Assembly (NCBI GenBank): GCA_943787535.1
Contig: CALSMU010000007.1
Coordinates: 1 to 64,000, forward strand
Source: an uncultured Flavobacteriales bacterium
Lineage (GTDB): Bacteria; Bacteroidota; Bacteroidia; Flavobacteriales_D; Parvicellaceae
Reading direction: 5' to 3'
DNA length: 64,000 bases
Below are positions 33,898 to 44,504 of the stretch, piece by piece (position 1 is the stretch's first letter; every line of letters starts with the position of its first letter). A model generated the notes under the pieces. The model did no database searches. It had not been told where the DNA came from and worked only from the letters and a program-made list of their open reading frames with translations. Made by a program: the position numbers and the translations under genes.

Positions 33898-36440
33898 TTG
33901 AAAAAAAACCTAAATATCTTCAAAGAGTTCTTTAACTCCAATAAACATTTACTGGAAAAGGAGTACAAGAACTGGAGCAAGGAAAAGCTCCTCTTCCAAT
34001 TGGGCTTCGAACATGCAGAAGATTCTCCTATAACTGAGCAGGCAGAAGAGTACCTGAAAGACGGCAGGGTAGACTGGCCCTGGTTAAAACAACTCAACCG
34101 AAAGGAAAAGTACGAGCCCAATCCGAATTATATGACTTTGGTTGGGCATACCTCATCAATCTATGGGAGTTCAGCTACTGGATGGCGAAAGAGCATTGTC
34201 TTATTCGAGAGATCTACTTTACGACTTTGGAACCTGAAAGATGGTAGTTCAAGAGTGTTTAAAGGGCATACTAGATTTGATCAAAGGAGTTCAGCTTCTG
34301 GACGACGAAAGAGCATTGTATTGGTCGAGGGATTCTACTTTACGTCTTTGGAATCTAAAAGATGGCAGTTCAAAAGTATTGGAAGGGCATACAGATCGAA
34401 TCAACGGTGTTCAGTTACTAGATGGCGAAAGAGCATTGTCTTATTCGATTGATTCCACTTTACGTCTTTGGAACCTGAAAGATGGTAGTTCAAAAGTGTT
34501 TAAAGGCCATACCGATCGTGATCTTGGGAGTTCATCTGCTGGATGGCGAAAGAGCATTGTCCTATGGGCGAAGATTCAGAACTTTACGTCTTTGGAACCT
34601 GAAAGATGGCAGTTCAAAAGTGTTTAAAGGGCATACCGAATCGATCTAGGGTGTTCAGCTACTGGATGGCGAAAGAGCATTGTCCTATGGGCAAGATTCC
34701 ACTTTACGTCTTTGGAACCTAAAAGATGGCAGTTCCAAAGTGTTTTAAAGGGCATACCTGATCGATCTTATGGTGTTCAGCTACTGGACGACGAAAGAGC
34801 ATTGTCTTATTCGAATGACTCAACTTTACGTCTTTGGAACCTGAAAAATGGTAGTTCAAAAGTGTTTAAAGGGCATACCAGATCGATCGAGGGAGTTCAG
34901 CTACTGGATGGCGAAAGAGCATTGTCTTATTCGATGGACTCAACTATACGACTTTGGAACCTGAAAGATGATAGTTCGAAAGTGTTTAAAGGGCATAATG
35001 CTAGAATAAGTGGAGTTCAGCTACTGGATAGCGAAAGAGCATTGTCTTATTCGGAAGATTCCACTTTACGTCTTTGGAACCTGAAAGATGGTAGTTCAAA
35101 AGTGTTTAGAGGGCATACTGCTGGTATTGAAGGATTACAACTGCTGGATGGGAATAGAGCATTGTCTTTTCGAGGATGTACTTTACGTCTTTGGAACCTG
35201 AAAGATGGTAGTTCAAAAGTGTTTAAAAGGCATACCGGGGATACAGGGAGTTCAGCTACTGGATAGCGAAAGAGCATTGTCCTTGGTCAGGATCGAACTT
35301 TACGTCTTTGGGATTTGAAAGACGGCAGCTCAAAAGTGTTTAAAGGCCATACAGATGATCGAAGGTGTTCATTACTGGATAGCGAAGAGCATTGTCTTAT
35401 TCGGATGACTAACTTACGACTCTGGAATCTGAAAGATGGTAGTTCAAAAGTGTTTAAAGGGCATACAGTATGGATTAATGGAGTTATATTGTAGATAGCG
35501 AAAGGTCATTGTCTTATTCGAGTGATTTCACTTTACGACTTTGGAACCTGAAAGATGGTAGTTCAAAAGTGTTTAAAGGCATACTGATGCGATCAGTCGG
35601 AGTTCAGCTTTAGATAGCGAAAGAGATTGTCTTATTCGGTGACTTAACTTTACGCTTTGGAACCTGAAAGATGTAGTTCAAAAGTGTTTAAAGGGCATAC
35701 CAAATCGATCGAGGGAGTTCAGCTATTGGATGGCGAAAGAGCATTGTCCTGGTCGGTTGATTCCACTTTACGTCTTTGGAACCTTGAAAGATGGTAGTTC
35801 AAAAGTGTTTAAAGGGCATACTGCTAGGATAAGTGGAGTTCAGCTACTGGATGGCGAAAGAGCATTGTCTTGGTCAGCTGATTCCACTTTACGTCTTTGG
35901 ATCCTGAAAGATGGTAGTTCGAAAGTGTTTAAAGGGCATACTGATGAGATCAATGGAGTTCAGCTACTGGATGGCGAAAGAGCATTGTCTTGGTCGGATG
36001 ATTCCACTTTACGGCTTTGGTATCTAAATAGATGGTAAGTCTCGAACCTGATGTTCTAAAGGGCATTACTATAGTTCTAACTCTGGCTACGTTCTGCTAC
36101 CTCGATAGCGAATAGAGCATTAGTCTATGCTAATCGGCAATGACAACTTTAGTATTTGGTAACCTGAAAGATGCTAGTTCATAACAGCTCTATGGTTTTT
36201 ACAGGGCACACTAAATCGATTAAAGGCTTTCAATTACTGGATGGCGAAAGAGCATTGTCTTGGTCAGCTGATTCCACTATAAGACTGTGGTGCCTATCCA
36301 CCCAAAAACTCTTAAACGTTTATGTATTTGAAGGCATCGATAAAGTAGTTGATATTGGCAACAACCGTTTGTTGTGTTTTGCCAGTAATGGCCAGCACCG
36401 GTTTTTAGAAATTATGGATAATGAGATAAAACAAACATGA
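33898..36440 (+). pseudogene. WD40 sensor gene 1 with near-identical repeats, many frameshifts
   Basis: Start is probably TTG 33898 (KKNLNIFKEFFNSNKHLL), as the paralogue at 36437 starts at the same point with ATG. A linker of about 65 residues, containing DSPITEQAEEYL and DWPWLKQLNR, leads into roughly 18 WD40 units of 40 residues. The typical unit runs GVQLLDGERALS, DSTLRLWNLKDGSSKVFKGHT. Many single-base insertions and deletions break the frame, most densely at 35280-36180. The C-terminal tail (RLWCLSTQKLLNVYVFEG) is intact and ends in TGA overlapping the next gene's ATG. Either the gene is decaying or the consensus is wrong in the repeats. As built, it cannot give a full protein. Confidence 0.75.
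34140..36300 (+). repeat. About 18 tandem 120-bp WD40-coding repeats
   Basis: The core GATGGCGAAAGAGCATTG or a one- to three-base variant recurs near 34184, 34301, 34417, 34541, 34664, 34790, 34910, 35030, 35150, 35265, 35378, 35494, 35612, 35728, 35848, 35968, 36100 and 36240. Identity between units is very high. Differences concentrate just before and after GHT and in the codons before DST. Confidence 0.9.
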
Positions 36441-38936
36441 ACTCCAAAAACCTAAATATCTTCAAAGAGTTCTTTAACTCCAATAAACATTTACTGGGAA
36501 AGGATGACAAGAACTGGAGCAAGGAAAAGCTCCTTTTCCAGCTTGGCTACGAACATGCAGAAGATTCTCCTATAACCCAGCAGGCAGAAGAGTACCTGAA
36601 AGACGGCAGGGTAGAACTGGCCCTGGTTAAAACAGCTCAACAGAAAGGAAAAGTACGAGCCCAATCCGAATTATATGACCTTAAATATTCAGTGTCACGG
36701 ATTTTTTGAAAATGTTTTTTTCTCAGAAGATAGTTCTTATTTATTGGCTCATTGTAATCAGAGCATGGAGCATAACCCTACAAATAATAGATTAGAAAAT
36801 GAGAAACTTATTATTTGTGTAAAAGTTAATGACTTTAGTTTCAAATTTTTTAAAGGACATAAGAGTAGTATTAAAGGGTTAAAGTTCTTAAGTGCAAATC
36901 GTACAATATCTTGGTCAGCAGATACAATAAGTTTATGGGATTTAAAAGATGATAGTTCTAGTATACTCAATGGTCATACTGGTAATGTTGATCAGGTTCA
37001 TGTATTGGGTGATAAGCTAGTTTTATCGTGGGCCAGTAACTTTGCAAATGATGAATGGTGTACTGAATTTATAATTTGGAACTTGGAAGCGAATAGTTCT
37101 AAAGTTTTTAAAATTTTTAATGGTTTAATTAAGGATTTTGAGTTAATAGATGATGAAAAATTGTTAATACATTCACATTCCTTGGGAAAACACAATCAGC
37201 GAGATCCAAGAGGTGATAACTGTTTAAGTCTATGGAACCTAAAAGATGGCAGTGCGCAAGTGTTGTCGTGGTCTTTTGACACTGCTTTAAGCATTTGGAA
37301 CTTGAAAGATGGAAGCAAAAAGCTATTTAAAAGCCTCTCTCATAAGAAAAGATTTTCAATTGGATTCTCTTATCATTATAATCCTCATACAAAATCGGTT
37401 AGTGGAGATCATTTATTAGACTCAAATTGGGCATTGTCCTTGGACAAAAAACGAGTGTTGTCTTATATCAAAGGGCAAACATCAGATAAAATAAGTGGAG
37501 TACATTTAGTAGATAATAAGCGGATATTAACATGGAGTGAGAATTCTACCTTTTTACGTTATTGGGATTTGGATGTAGTCAATACTAATTTTAATAACGA
37601 ACCGCTATTAGAGGAAAACGGAGGAGGGTTCAATAATCCCCATAATTATATGGGTTCAAAAACCAAATTTAAAATTTTGTTTAATGGTAATAAAACTAAA
37701 TTAGGCGCTACTGCATTTTTAATTAATTCAAACAAGTTATCTTTTGAAAGTAACATTGGTGAAAGCCTTTCTATAAACGGACACCTTAATCCAAAAGACT
37801 TAACATGGACAAAATCAGGGTATTGTATATTAAACCCTCAGCCTGAAAATGTATATCTAAAAGAGATACAAACAAATATAACAGCTAAATTAATTTTCAT
37901 TGATGATAATCATATAATTGCTTACAAAAAGCATTCAGTTTGTTTTTGGGACTTGAAAAAATCCAACTATGAACAATTTGATTTTGATTATCTATTGAGT
38001 TTTGTAGTTTATTTAGATTATAATAGAATAGTTTGTGTCTCAAATTTTAATCAAATTGAAATATTAAATATTGCTAATAGAAATCGAACCTCTTTAGGTA
38101 ATGGTATAGATTGGACATTGGAAAACGTGTTTCTGGCAAATAAATCTGAGTTAATACTTCTTTATATTGACACTATTGGTGTTTTAAATATAAACAATGG
38201 CCATGTTTTATATTTAGCAGATACGACTTACTGCGTAGATGGGGAGTATAAAATTTTTAAAGGTGTTTACAACAATGTAGAAAATCTTATTGTTGATACA
38301 GAGTCATTTGGCCAGGAGATCATCAATGGAGTTAAACTTATTAATAAGCAAAAGCTTGTTGCTTGGCAATCAGATGGACGAGTCTTTTTGTGGGATTTCA
38401 AAGAATTAAAATACCATCCACTTGGATATCATTCTCATGATGTGAAAGAATGTTATAGAATAAATAAAAAATATTTAGCTACAATTTCTTATGATAAAAC
38501 CGATCCCGAAATTTTGGTTACAGACCTTTCAAATAATCGAACAAAATCATTATCCAATCACAAAGATATTATAATTGAAATCCTTATTATAAATAATCAC
38601 ATGTTACTTTCATATTCAGCTGATGGTAAAATAATTATATGGGATTTAAAAAATAATAGTTCTAATATCATTGATATGCATTATAATTTAATTAAAGGAG
38701 TCCTCATTAACTTTAAAAATAAGCTTATATCTTGGTCAGAAGATGCTACCATAAGACTGTGGTGCCTATCCACCCAAAAACTCTTAAACATATATGTATT
38801 TGAAGGCATCGAAAAAGTATTTGATATTGGCAACAACCGTTTGTTGTGTTTTGCCAGTAATGGCCAGCACCGGTTTTTAGAAATTATGGATAATGAGATA
38901 AAACAAACATCAAATGGGGAAACAAAAAACAGCTAG
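36437..38936 (+). CDS. WD40 sensor gene 2, one frameshift
   Basis: Starts with the same linker as sensor gene 1 (NLNIFKEFFNSNKHLLGK). An extra A at about 36615 (GTAGAACTGG against GTAGACTGG in gene 1) shifts the frame. Removing it restores VDWPWLK and joins the start to the long frame 36675-38936. The WD40 units here are divergent and hard to count (about 10-13, with SWSADTISLWDLKDDSS and LFLWDFKEL-like blades). The tail (RLWCLSTQKLLNIYVFEGIE) is nearly identical to gene 1's. It overlaps the ATPase gene by 23 bp. Together the two halves make about 830 residues. Confidence 0.7.
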
Positions 38937-41148
38937 GGTATTCATTTCATCTACGTTCAGAGACATGCATGCCGAAAGGGATTATTTGAGTAAAGTAATT
39001 TTCCCGGAAGTAAGGGAAACTCTCAAACACCGTGGAATTTATCTGGTAGATGTAGACCTCAGATGGGGCATCACCGAAGAAGAAAGCGAAAAAGGCGAAA
39101 CGCTCAAGATATGTCTGGATGAGATCCACAACAGCCGCCCCTTCTTTATTGGCATACTGGGGCATCGCTATGGTTGGGTGCCCAAACAGGCGCCTGCTGC
39201 AATGATCAACAGCGAAGAAGATCGGTTTAAATGGGAAAATAAGCTCAAGTCTGGCGAACATTCGGTTACTGCATTGGAAATCTATCATGGGGTTTTGAAC
39301 AACACCGATCAAAAACCAAGGTCTTTCTTTTATTTCAGAGACGATGCCTTTATTAGCGATATTCCTACAGAAAAACAAGCCGATGTAAAAGATACAGATG
39401 CGTTGCAGCAACAAAAATTAAAAGAATTAAAAAAGCGCATTCAATCGACTTATGCCGATTTGCCGGAAAACCTGAACAACTACAGTCCTGTTTACGATGG
39501 CCTTCGGATTAACTGGCTAGAGCTAAAACAGTCTGGCGCATTGAATAAGAAGGATATGGAATTGCTGGAAGAGTACGCCAAAGATAATCTGATAGATAAT
39601 GAAGAACTAAAGGCTATTTCAGGAGAGCTTCGCGATAAGATTTTTGAACACGCTCATCCCTATCTTAAGTTGGAATCGCTTCAGGCATTTGGTGAACAGG
39701 TAAAAGAGGACTTGCTTACTTCCATTTATGATGAGTTTGCAGAAGATGAGCAGGAGGAAGATCCACTTAATTTAGAAACCTTATTGCACGAGCGGTTTGC
39801 AGATGACAAAACCCGCAATTTTGTAGGGAGAACAGAAGAATTAAAAAGTATTTCCGATTATATTTCGGGAGATGTTTGTTCTCCTCTTGCAGTAATAGGG
39901 CAGGCGGGTAGCGGTAAGTCTTCCCTTATGGCCCGGGCCTTTATCGATTGCACAGAGCAGCAAGATGCCTATGTGATTCCACATTTTGTTGGTTGCTCTC
40001 CGATTTCGGTAGACATTTACCGAACCCTTAATCACTTTTGTCAGCTACTTGTGCGGGAATTTGCTATTGAACTGGAAGATGGCATCCCCGATGATTACAA
40101 CAAGCTGAAAGAGTGTTTTAGTGATCTTCTCTCAAAGTCAGCTGAAAAACGAGGTGTGATCATTTTTATAGATGCATTGAACCAGCTTAGTCGATCCAGA
40201 AATTCGCATCAGCTCGATTGGTTACCCGAACAGTTACCCAATAATGTAAAAATAGTAGTAAGTGCTTTGCCTGGAGAAGTAATAGAAAGTATTACAGCTA
40301 TGCAATTGCCTCGTGTTGAGGTAGGCGCACTGGAAATGAAACACCGTAAAGAGATTGTATTAGGGTGGCTTGAGCCTTACCGAAAACACAATTTAAGTGA
40401 TGAGCAGATGGACATGATATTAAAGAAAGAGGAATCGGGTAAACCATTGTATTTAACTATTGTTGCCGAAGAACTCAGGTTATTCGGAGAGTACGAAAAA
40501 ATCAATAACAAGATCAAGGGTTTTGCCCAAAACATTGAGGGTTTATTTGAACAGGTGTTCGACCGTCTAGAAAAAGACAACGACCCACAGCTGGTGAAAC
40601 AAGCCATGTGCCTGTTTGAATGCTCCCGTTTTGGATTGCTGGAAACAGAAATGTTACAGCTCTTAAAACCATCTGTTGAAGAAGCGCTTGCTGCCGGGCT
40701 TATCCAGGACGAAAATGAAAATTATGAATTGCCCCGAACCAGGTGGTCGGCAATTTTTCTGGGAGTAAGTTCTTATTTCAGAAGTCCCGGAAAAACAAGC
40801 CAGAAAAATGACAACAGTCGCGAGTACATGGGCCTTATCGATTTCTTTCACCGCCAGCTCTCCAAGGCAGTGAAAAACCGCTATCTATCCAAAGAGGAGG
40901 ATGTTCATTATTATCATAAACTGCTGGCTCAATATTTTCACGAACATGCCGAAGGTAAGCACGATAAATTTCATTTTACAGGTCACGACGCTCGAGGCTT
41001 TGGAGAATTACCCTATCATCGTTTAATGAGCGGCAGCAGAGATGTAGCAGAAGAGCTGTTAACAGATTTTACTTTTTTAATGGGCAAGGCCAGAACCGGA
41101 TTGGTAATGGAGATACTCAGCGATTACGAAATGCTGGATGAGCAGTAA
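38914..41148 (+). CDS. DUF4062-P-loop STAND ATPase, 744 aa
   Basis: The N-terminus is DUF4062 (RVFISSTFRDMHAERDYL, then DLRWGIT and GHRYGW), a TIR/SLOG-like domain found at the start of many NACHT-WD40 proteins such as TEP1- and NWD1-type proteins. The ATPase follows: P-loop GQAGSGKSS (329-337) and Walker B IIFIDALNQL (D420). A helical region ends with the gene. The usual WD40 part is absent and is supplied by neighbouring genes. The start overlaps WD40 gene 2 by 23 bp, and the stop overlaps WD40 gene 3 by 11 bp, so all four are co-translated. Cytoplasmic. Likely a nucleotide switch whose DUF4062 domain acts as the output. Confidence 0.85.
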   Translation: MGKQKTARVFISSTFRDMHAERDYLSKVIFPEVRETLKHRGIYLVDVDLRWGITEEESEKGETLKICLDEIHNSRPFFIGILGHRYGWVPKQAPAAMINSEEDRFKWENKLKSGEHSVTALEIYHGVLNNTDQKPRSFFYFRDDAFISDIPTEKQADVKDTDALQQQKLKELKKRIQSTYADLPENLNNYSPVYDGLRINWLELKQSGALNKKDMELLEEYAKDNLIDNEELKAISGELRDKIFEHAHPYLKLESLQAFGEQVKEDLLTSIYDEFAEDEQEEDPLNLETLLHERFADDKTRNFVGRTEELKSISDYISGDVCSPLAVIGQAGSGKSSLMARAFIDCTEQQDAYVIPHFVGCSPISVDIYRTLNHFCQLLVREFAIELEDGIPDDYNKLKECFSDLLSKSAEKRGVIIFIDALNQLSRSRNSHQLDWLPEQLPNNVKIVVSALPGEVIESITAMQLPRVEVGALEMKHRKEIVLGWLEPYRKHNLSDEQMDMILKKEESGKPLYLTIVAEELRLFGEYEKINNKIKGFAQNIEGLFEQVFDRLEKDNDPQLVKQAMCLFECSRFGLLETEMLQLLKPSVEEALAAGLIQDENENYELPRTRWSAIFLGVSSYFRSPGKTSQKNDNSREYMGLIDFFHRQLSKAVKNRYLSKEEDVHYYHKLLAQYFHEHAEGKHDKFHFTGHDARGFGELPYHRLMSGSRDVAEELLTDFTFLMGKARTGLVMEILSDYEMLDEQ

Positions 41149-43189
41149 ACAATCAGACAATACCAATGTATTGTTAAGTCTGAACGGTCTTATAGGCCGG
41201 CTCAGGAGAGATAGCGTAGATGCTGTTTTAAATGATTACGATAAACAATCAGAGCTTATGAAAGACAATGAATTATTTAACCGGTTTAAAAGTTTTTTCA
41301 GTGCCAACCAGCATTTATTAAAAAAAGAGGAACGTGCAGGCAAAGCCGACAAGTTGTTGTTTCAGCTGGCTTATGAAGAGGGAGAAGGCTCATCTATAAG
41401 TGAGCAGGCAGAAGACCTTATAAAAAAAGAGGCTGTAGACTGGCCCTGGATGAAGCAGCTCAACCGAAAAAAAGGGAGTGGAAAAAATCCGAATTATAAA
41501 ACTCTTACAGAGCATACGGATTCAATTATGGGTATAAAATTACTTAACCCAGATAAATTATTGACTTGGACTCATCATGGTAAATTACGAATTTGGAATT
41601 TAAATGATTTTAGATCTGTTGAATTAACTGGTTCAACTTCAGTAATGACGGATTTTGAGGAACCTGGCTGGACTAAATCACCTTTCATTTTCACGCGTGC
41701 AACCGGGAATTCTTTAGTTGCAGTCCATTTTTTTTCTGAGAAAAAGATGCTAATGATGAGTAACCTTTACATGCGCCTGTGGGATTTGCAATCAGGGAAT
41801 TCAAAAATATTTTTTATTGACGAAAATAAGTATGATGATTTTTTCTTTCCTGACAAAGAGGACTTTGAAAGCGATGTTACATTTTTGATTCAGAGCGAGA
41901 TACTTGTAAAATATCAAGATTACATTACTAAATGGAATCTAGTTGATGGAACAATGGAAATTATCTGGGAAAGGGAAATGGGCCGACATGCGGATACAAT
42001 TATTGATCATTTAAATGATTCATTTTTTGTTAATCAGATCTGGAAAGAATTAAATTTTTATTTAGCCTGCGGAATTAATGAAAATGATGTTATAAATTAT
42101 ATAGATGAAAAGATACAATATGTTTCTAAAGGTTTGGATGAGTCACTTATAGCTTTAAAAGTTTCAGCAAAAGTCAATTCTAAAATTTATTCCACCATTG
42201 AAAAGAAAGGCTTTGAATCTATAAAATTTATTTCATCTGATAAGCTTATAACATGGTCTTGTAATAATGTTAACCACTATGTATTTGATCTTTGGAATGT
42301 TGCAAATGGAGAAATTGAAAAATCATTGAAATTTGATAGAGGAGCATCTAAGCATCCAAGTTCAAGATTAAATTACGTATGTGAAATTAATAGTGCATAT
42401 TTTTTTCATTCTGCAAGTTTTAATAGAGTTATTAAAATTAATTTTAATAACAGAACAGTTGAAGAATATTGTTTAGAACATTCATTTCCAGTAGTAGATA
42501 TATTATATAATTATGAAATTGGTATTGTCTCGTGGTCAGAAGATACTACAATTCAAATTTCGAATTTTTCTACTGGTAAAACACGTGTGTTTAATGGGCA
42601 TATAAAAAAAGTAAATGATGTAATTCACTTTAAAGAAAAAAAATACATTTCCTATTCCGATGATGGTACCATTCGTTTCTGGGACTTTGATGTGGTAGCG
42701 GAAAGAGAATTTGAATTTTTAAATTCAGAAAGGGAATCGCCTTTTGATATCATCGATTTTCTATCGATCGATGAGTACAGACTTGTTTCATGGACAGGAA
42801 ATAACATTACTTTTTGGGATCTTTCTGCAGGCACTGATTCTGTTTTTAAGTTAGCGGGTACATCAAATGTAGTGCAGCTGAATAGCGAAGAGCTAATAGT
42901 TGTTAATAAACAATCATCTGTGACGATTTTAAATATTGTTTCAGGGAAACAAAAGAAGCTGGAAGGCCATAAAGCAACCATTTTAGATCTTCTTTTAATA
43001 AACAATAACAAAGCATTACTTTCCTGGTCTGAAGATGGGACTATAAAGTTATGGGACCTTAAAACCACTGAATGTTTAATGACCTATGTTTTTGAGGGAG
43101 TAGAAAAGGTTTTTAAGATTAGCGACAGTAAGTACATGTGTATATCATCCAATAAAAAATACAGAATCCTTGAACTCGAAAATTTCTAG
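41138..43189 (+). CDS. WD40 sensor gene 3, 683 aa
   Basis: Intact member of the WD40 set. Residues 30-125 hold the shared linker (FSANQHLLKKEERAG, LLFQLAYEEGEGSSI, DWPWMKQLNRKK). About ten divergent WD40 blades follow, with the clearest late (SWSEDGTIKLWDLKTTECL), then the shared tail (YVFEGVEKVFKI). It begins 11 bp before the ATPase gene stops. The split falls exactly where single-chain DUF4062-NACHT-WD40 proteins join ATPase to propeller. No frameshift is visible here. Confidence 0.8.
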   Translation: MSSKQSDNTNVLLSLNGLIGRLRRDSVDAVLNDYDKQSELMKDNELFNRFKSFFSANQHLLKKEERAGKADKLLFQLAYEEGEGSSISEQAEDLIKKEAVDWPWMKQLNRKKGSGKNPNYKTLTEHTDSIMGIKLLNPDKLLTWTHHGKLRIWNLNDFRSVELTGSTSVMTDFEEPGWTKSPFIFTRATGNSLVAVHFFSEKKMLMMSNLYMRLWDLQSGNSKIFFIDENKYDDFFFPDKEDFESDVTFLIQSEILVKYQDYITKWNLVDGTMEIIWEREMGRHADTIIDHLNDSFFVNQIWKELNFYLACGINENDVINYIDEKIQYVSKGLDESLIALKVSAKVNSKIYSTIEKKGFESIKFISSDKLITWSCNNVNHYVFDLWNVANGEIEKSLKFDRGASKHPSSRLNYVCEINSAYFFHSASFNRVIKINFNNRTVEEYCLEHSFPVVDILYNYEIGIVSWSEDTTIQISNFSTGKTRVFNGHIKKVNDVIHFKEKKYISYSDDGTIRFWDFDVVAEREFEFLNSERESPFDIIDFLSIDEYRLVSWTGNNITFWDLSAGTDSVFKLAGTSNVVQLNSEELIVVNKQSSVTILNIVSGKQKKLEGHKATILDLLLINNNKALLSWSEDGTIKLWDLKTTECLMTYVFEGVEKVFKISDSKYMCISSNKKYRILELENF

Positions 43190-43229
43190 TTAAAAAAAAG
43201 GGTGTTTTTTAGTTTTTGGTATGTTCCTA

Positions 43230-44480
43230 TTATTCAAAACTACTAGCTGCTTCCATCACCATCCAGTCGTCCTGTAATCCAAGATAATCCAGCTGGTCGT
43301 AGATCAGGTCTTCCTTGTTTAGCAGGTAGGTAAGGGCCCAATCGCTCACTTCTTTGTTATTGTTATTTCTTTTTGCAAACACCTCATTAGCCAGTTTACG
43401 GACCTCACTTTTGAGATCATTGGAAAAGGATGTTTGATTGAAAAGGTCAAGTTTTTCTTTGATCTCACCAGGTTGCATTTTACGGTCACAAACCGATCTT
43501 ATAAGTTCAGTAAATCCAGTCTTGTCGTTGTTGTGGCTTACAAGATACAACTGGCGGAAAAAGGCAGGGTGTTCGCTGGATCCTCCCTGAATGACCCCGC
43601 AATAACTCAACAACAATTCGCTGTTGATTAGTGGTGTGTTCTTGTGTTTGAGTTTCATTAGTTCCCGGATATATTCTGCAAGGTCCAATTGCAGTGCACT
43701 TTTCAGTAACTGTAATTTTTCTTTGAGAACATTATTCGCTAAAAGATCATGAAGACTCATTTTTTCCAGACCTGCAATACTTCCTTTTAGGAGTTCATAG
43801 ATGATTACTTCGGCATATTGATAGGCGTTAATGGCTGTATCTTCAAATATTGTTCTTACCTGTTTGCTGTTTATCCGATTATGGAACTTCATTCCACAAC
43901 AAAGTTGGGTTACTTGATTGATGTCTTTTTGGAAATTAAAAAAGGCCTTTTCAAAGCTTATAGCGCCAGTTTTTTTGCCCAATAGTTTTTCTCCCAGAAT
44001 GGCAATTCCCTCGTCACGGAAAGTAGATAGAAAATGCAAAAACACCCACTGGATGCTAAAGTTTTGAATTCCCGAATTTTCAATGTATTTCAGCTGATCT
44101 TCCAGCGTGGAACACAGGTAAAACTCTTTTGAACGATCAAATGTACCGAGCTTTTCTTTTAGATTACTCAGGTCTGCACCATGCATTAACTCATGGAGGA
44201 TAACCGCATCCATTTCATTCTTATCTATCGGATAAAAGAGTTGGAATTTTAATATTTTATGACTCGATAATCTGGGTAAAAAACAGCCCTGCCTTAAAGC
44301 TGATGTTTTTTTGTTCAGCACCACTTCAATACTTGGCAAATCACCTTCAAAAAGCACATTGGTCTTTATGAACTGTTCCTTAAATGATGCCAGTATTAAA
44401 GACATGGTTTTTTCAAGTTCCCCAATAGAAACTTGTTTTTTGAGTTCAGCATCTGCCGTAATATGAATATTTGGCTTCAT
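43230..44480 (-). CDS. HExxH metallopeptidase-like protein, 416 aa
   Basis: No family named. Residues 96-100 read HELMH within AVILHELMHGADL, a zinc-binding HExxH helix. The third ligand is not obvious. No signal peptide, so cytoplasmic. It starts 24 bp after the stop of the large membrane protein gene upstream and is probably its operon partner. It is convergent with WD40 gene 3. A peptidase beside a STAND receptor could be an effector, but it is on the opposite strand. Confidence 0.65.
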   Translation of the reverse strand: MKPNIHITADAELKKQVSIGELEKTMSLILASFKEQFIKTNVLFEGDLPSIEVVLNKKTSALRQGCFLPRLSSHKILKFQLFYPIDKNEMDAVILHELMHGADLSNLKEKLGTFDRSKEFYLCSTLEDQLKYIENSGIQNFSIQWVFLHFLSTFRDEGIAILGEKLLGKKTGAISFEKAFFNFQKDINQVTQLCCGMKFHNRINSKQVRTIFEDTAINAYQYAEVIIYELLKGSIAGLEKMSLHDLLANNVLKEKLQLLKSALQLDLAEYIRELMKLKHKNTPLINSELLLSYCGVIQGGSSEHPAFFRQLYLVSHNNDKTGFTELIRSVCDRKMQPGEIKEKLDLFNQTSFSNDLKSEVRKLANEVFAKRNNNNKEVSDWALTYLLNKEDLIYDQLDYLGLQDDWMVMEAASSFE

Positions 44481-44504
44481 TAGTCCAATACTTGTTTTTA
44501 TAAT

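Noticed and set aside
34140-36300. 120-bp tandem repeats as a possible CRISPR array
   Set aside because: Units are longer than CRISPR repeat-spacer units, contain no unique spacers, and translate as WD40 repeats.
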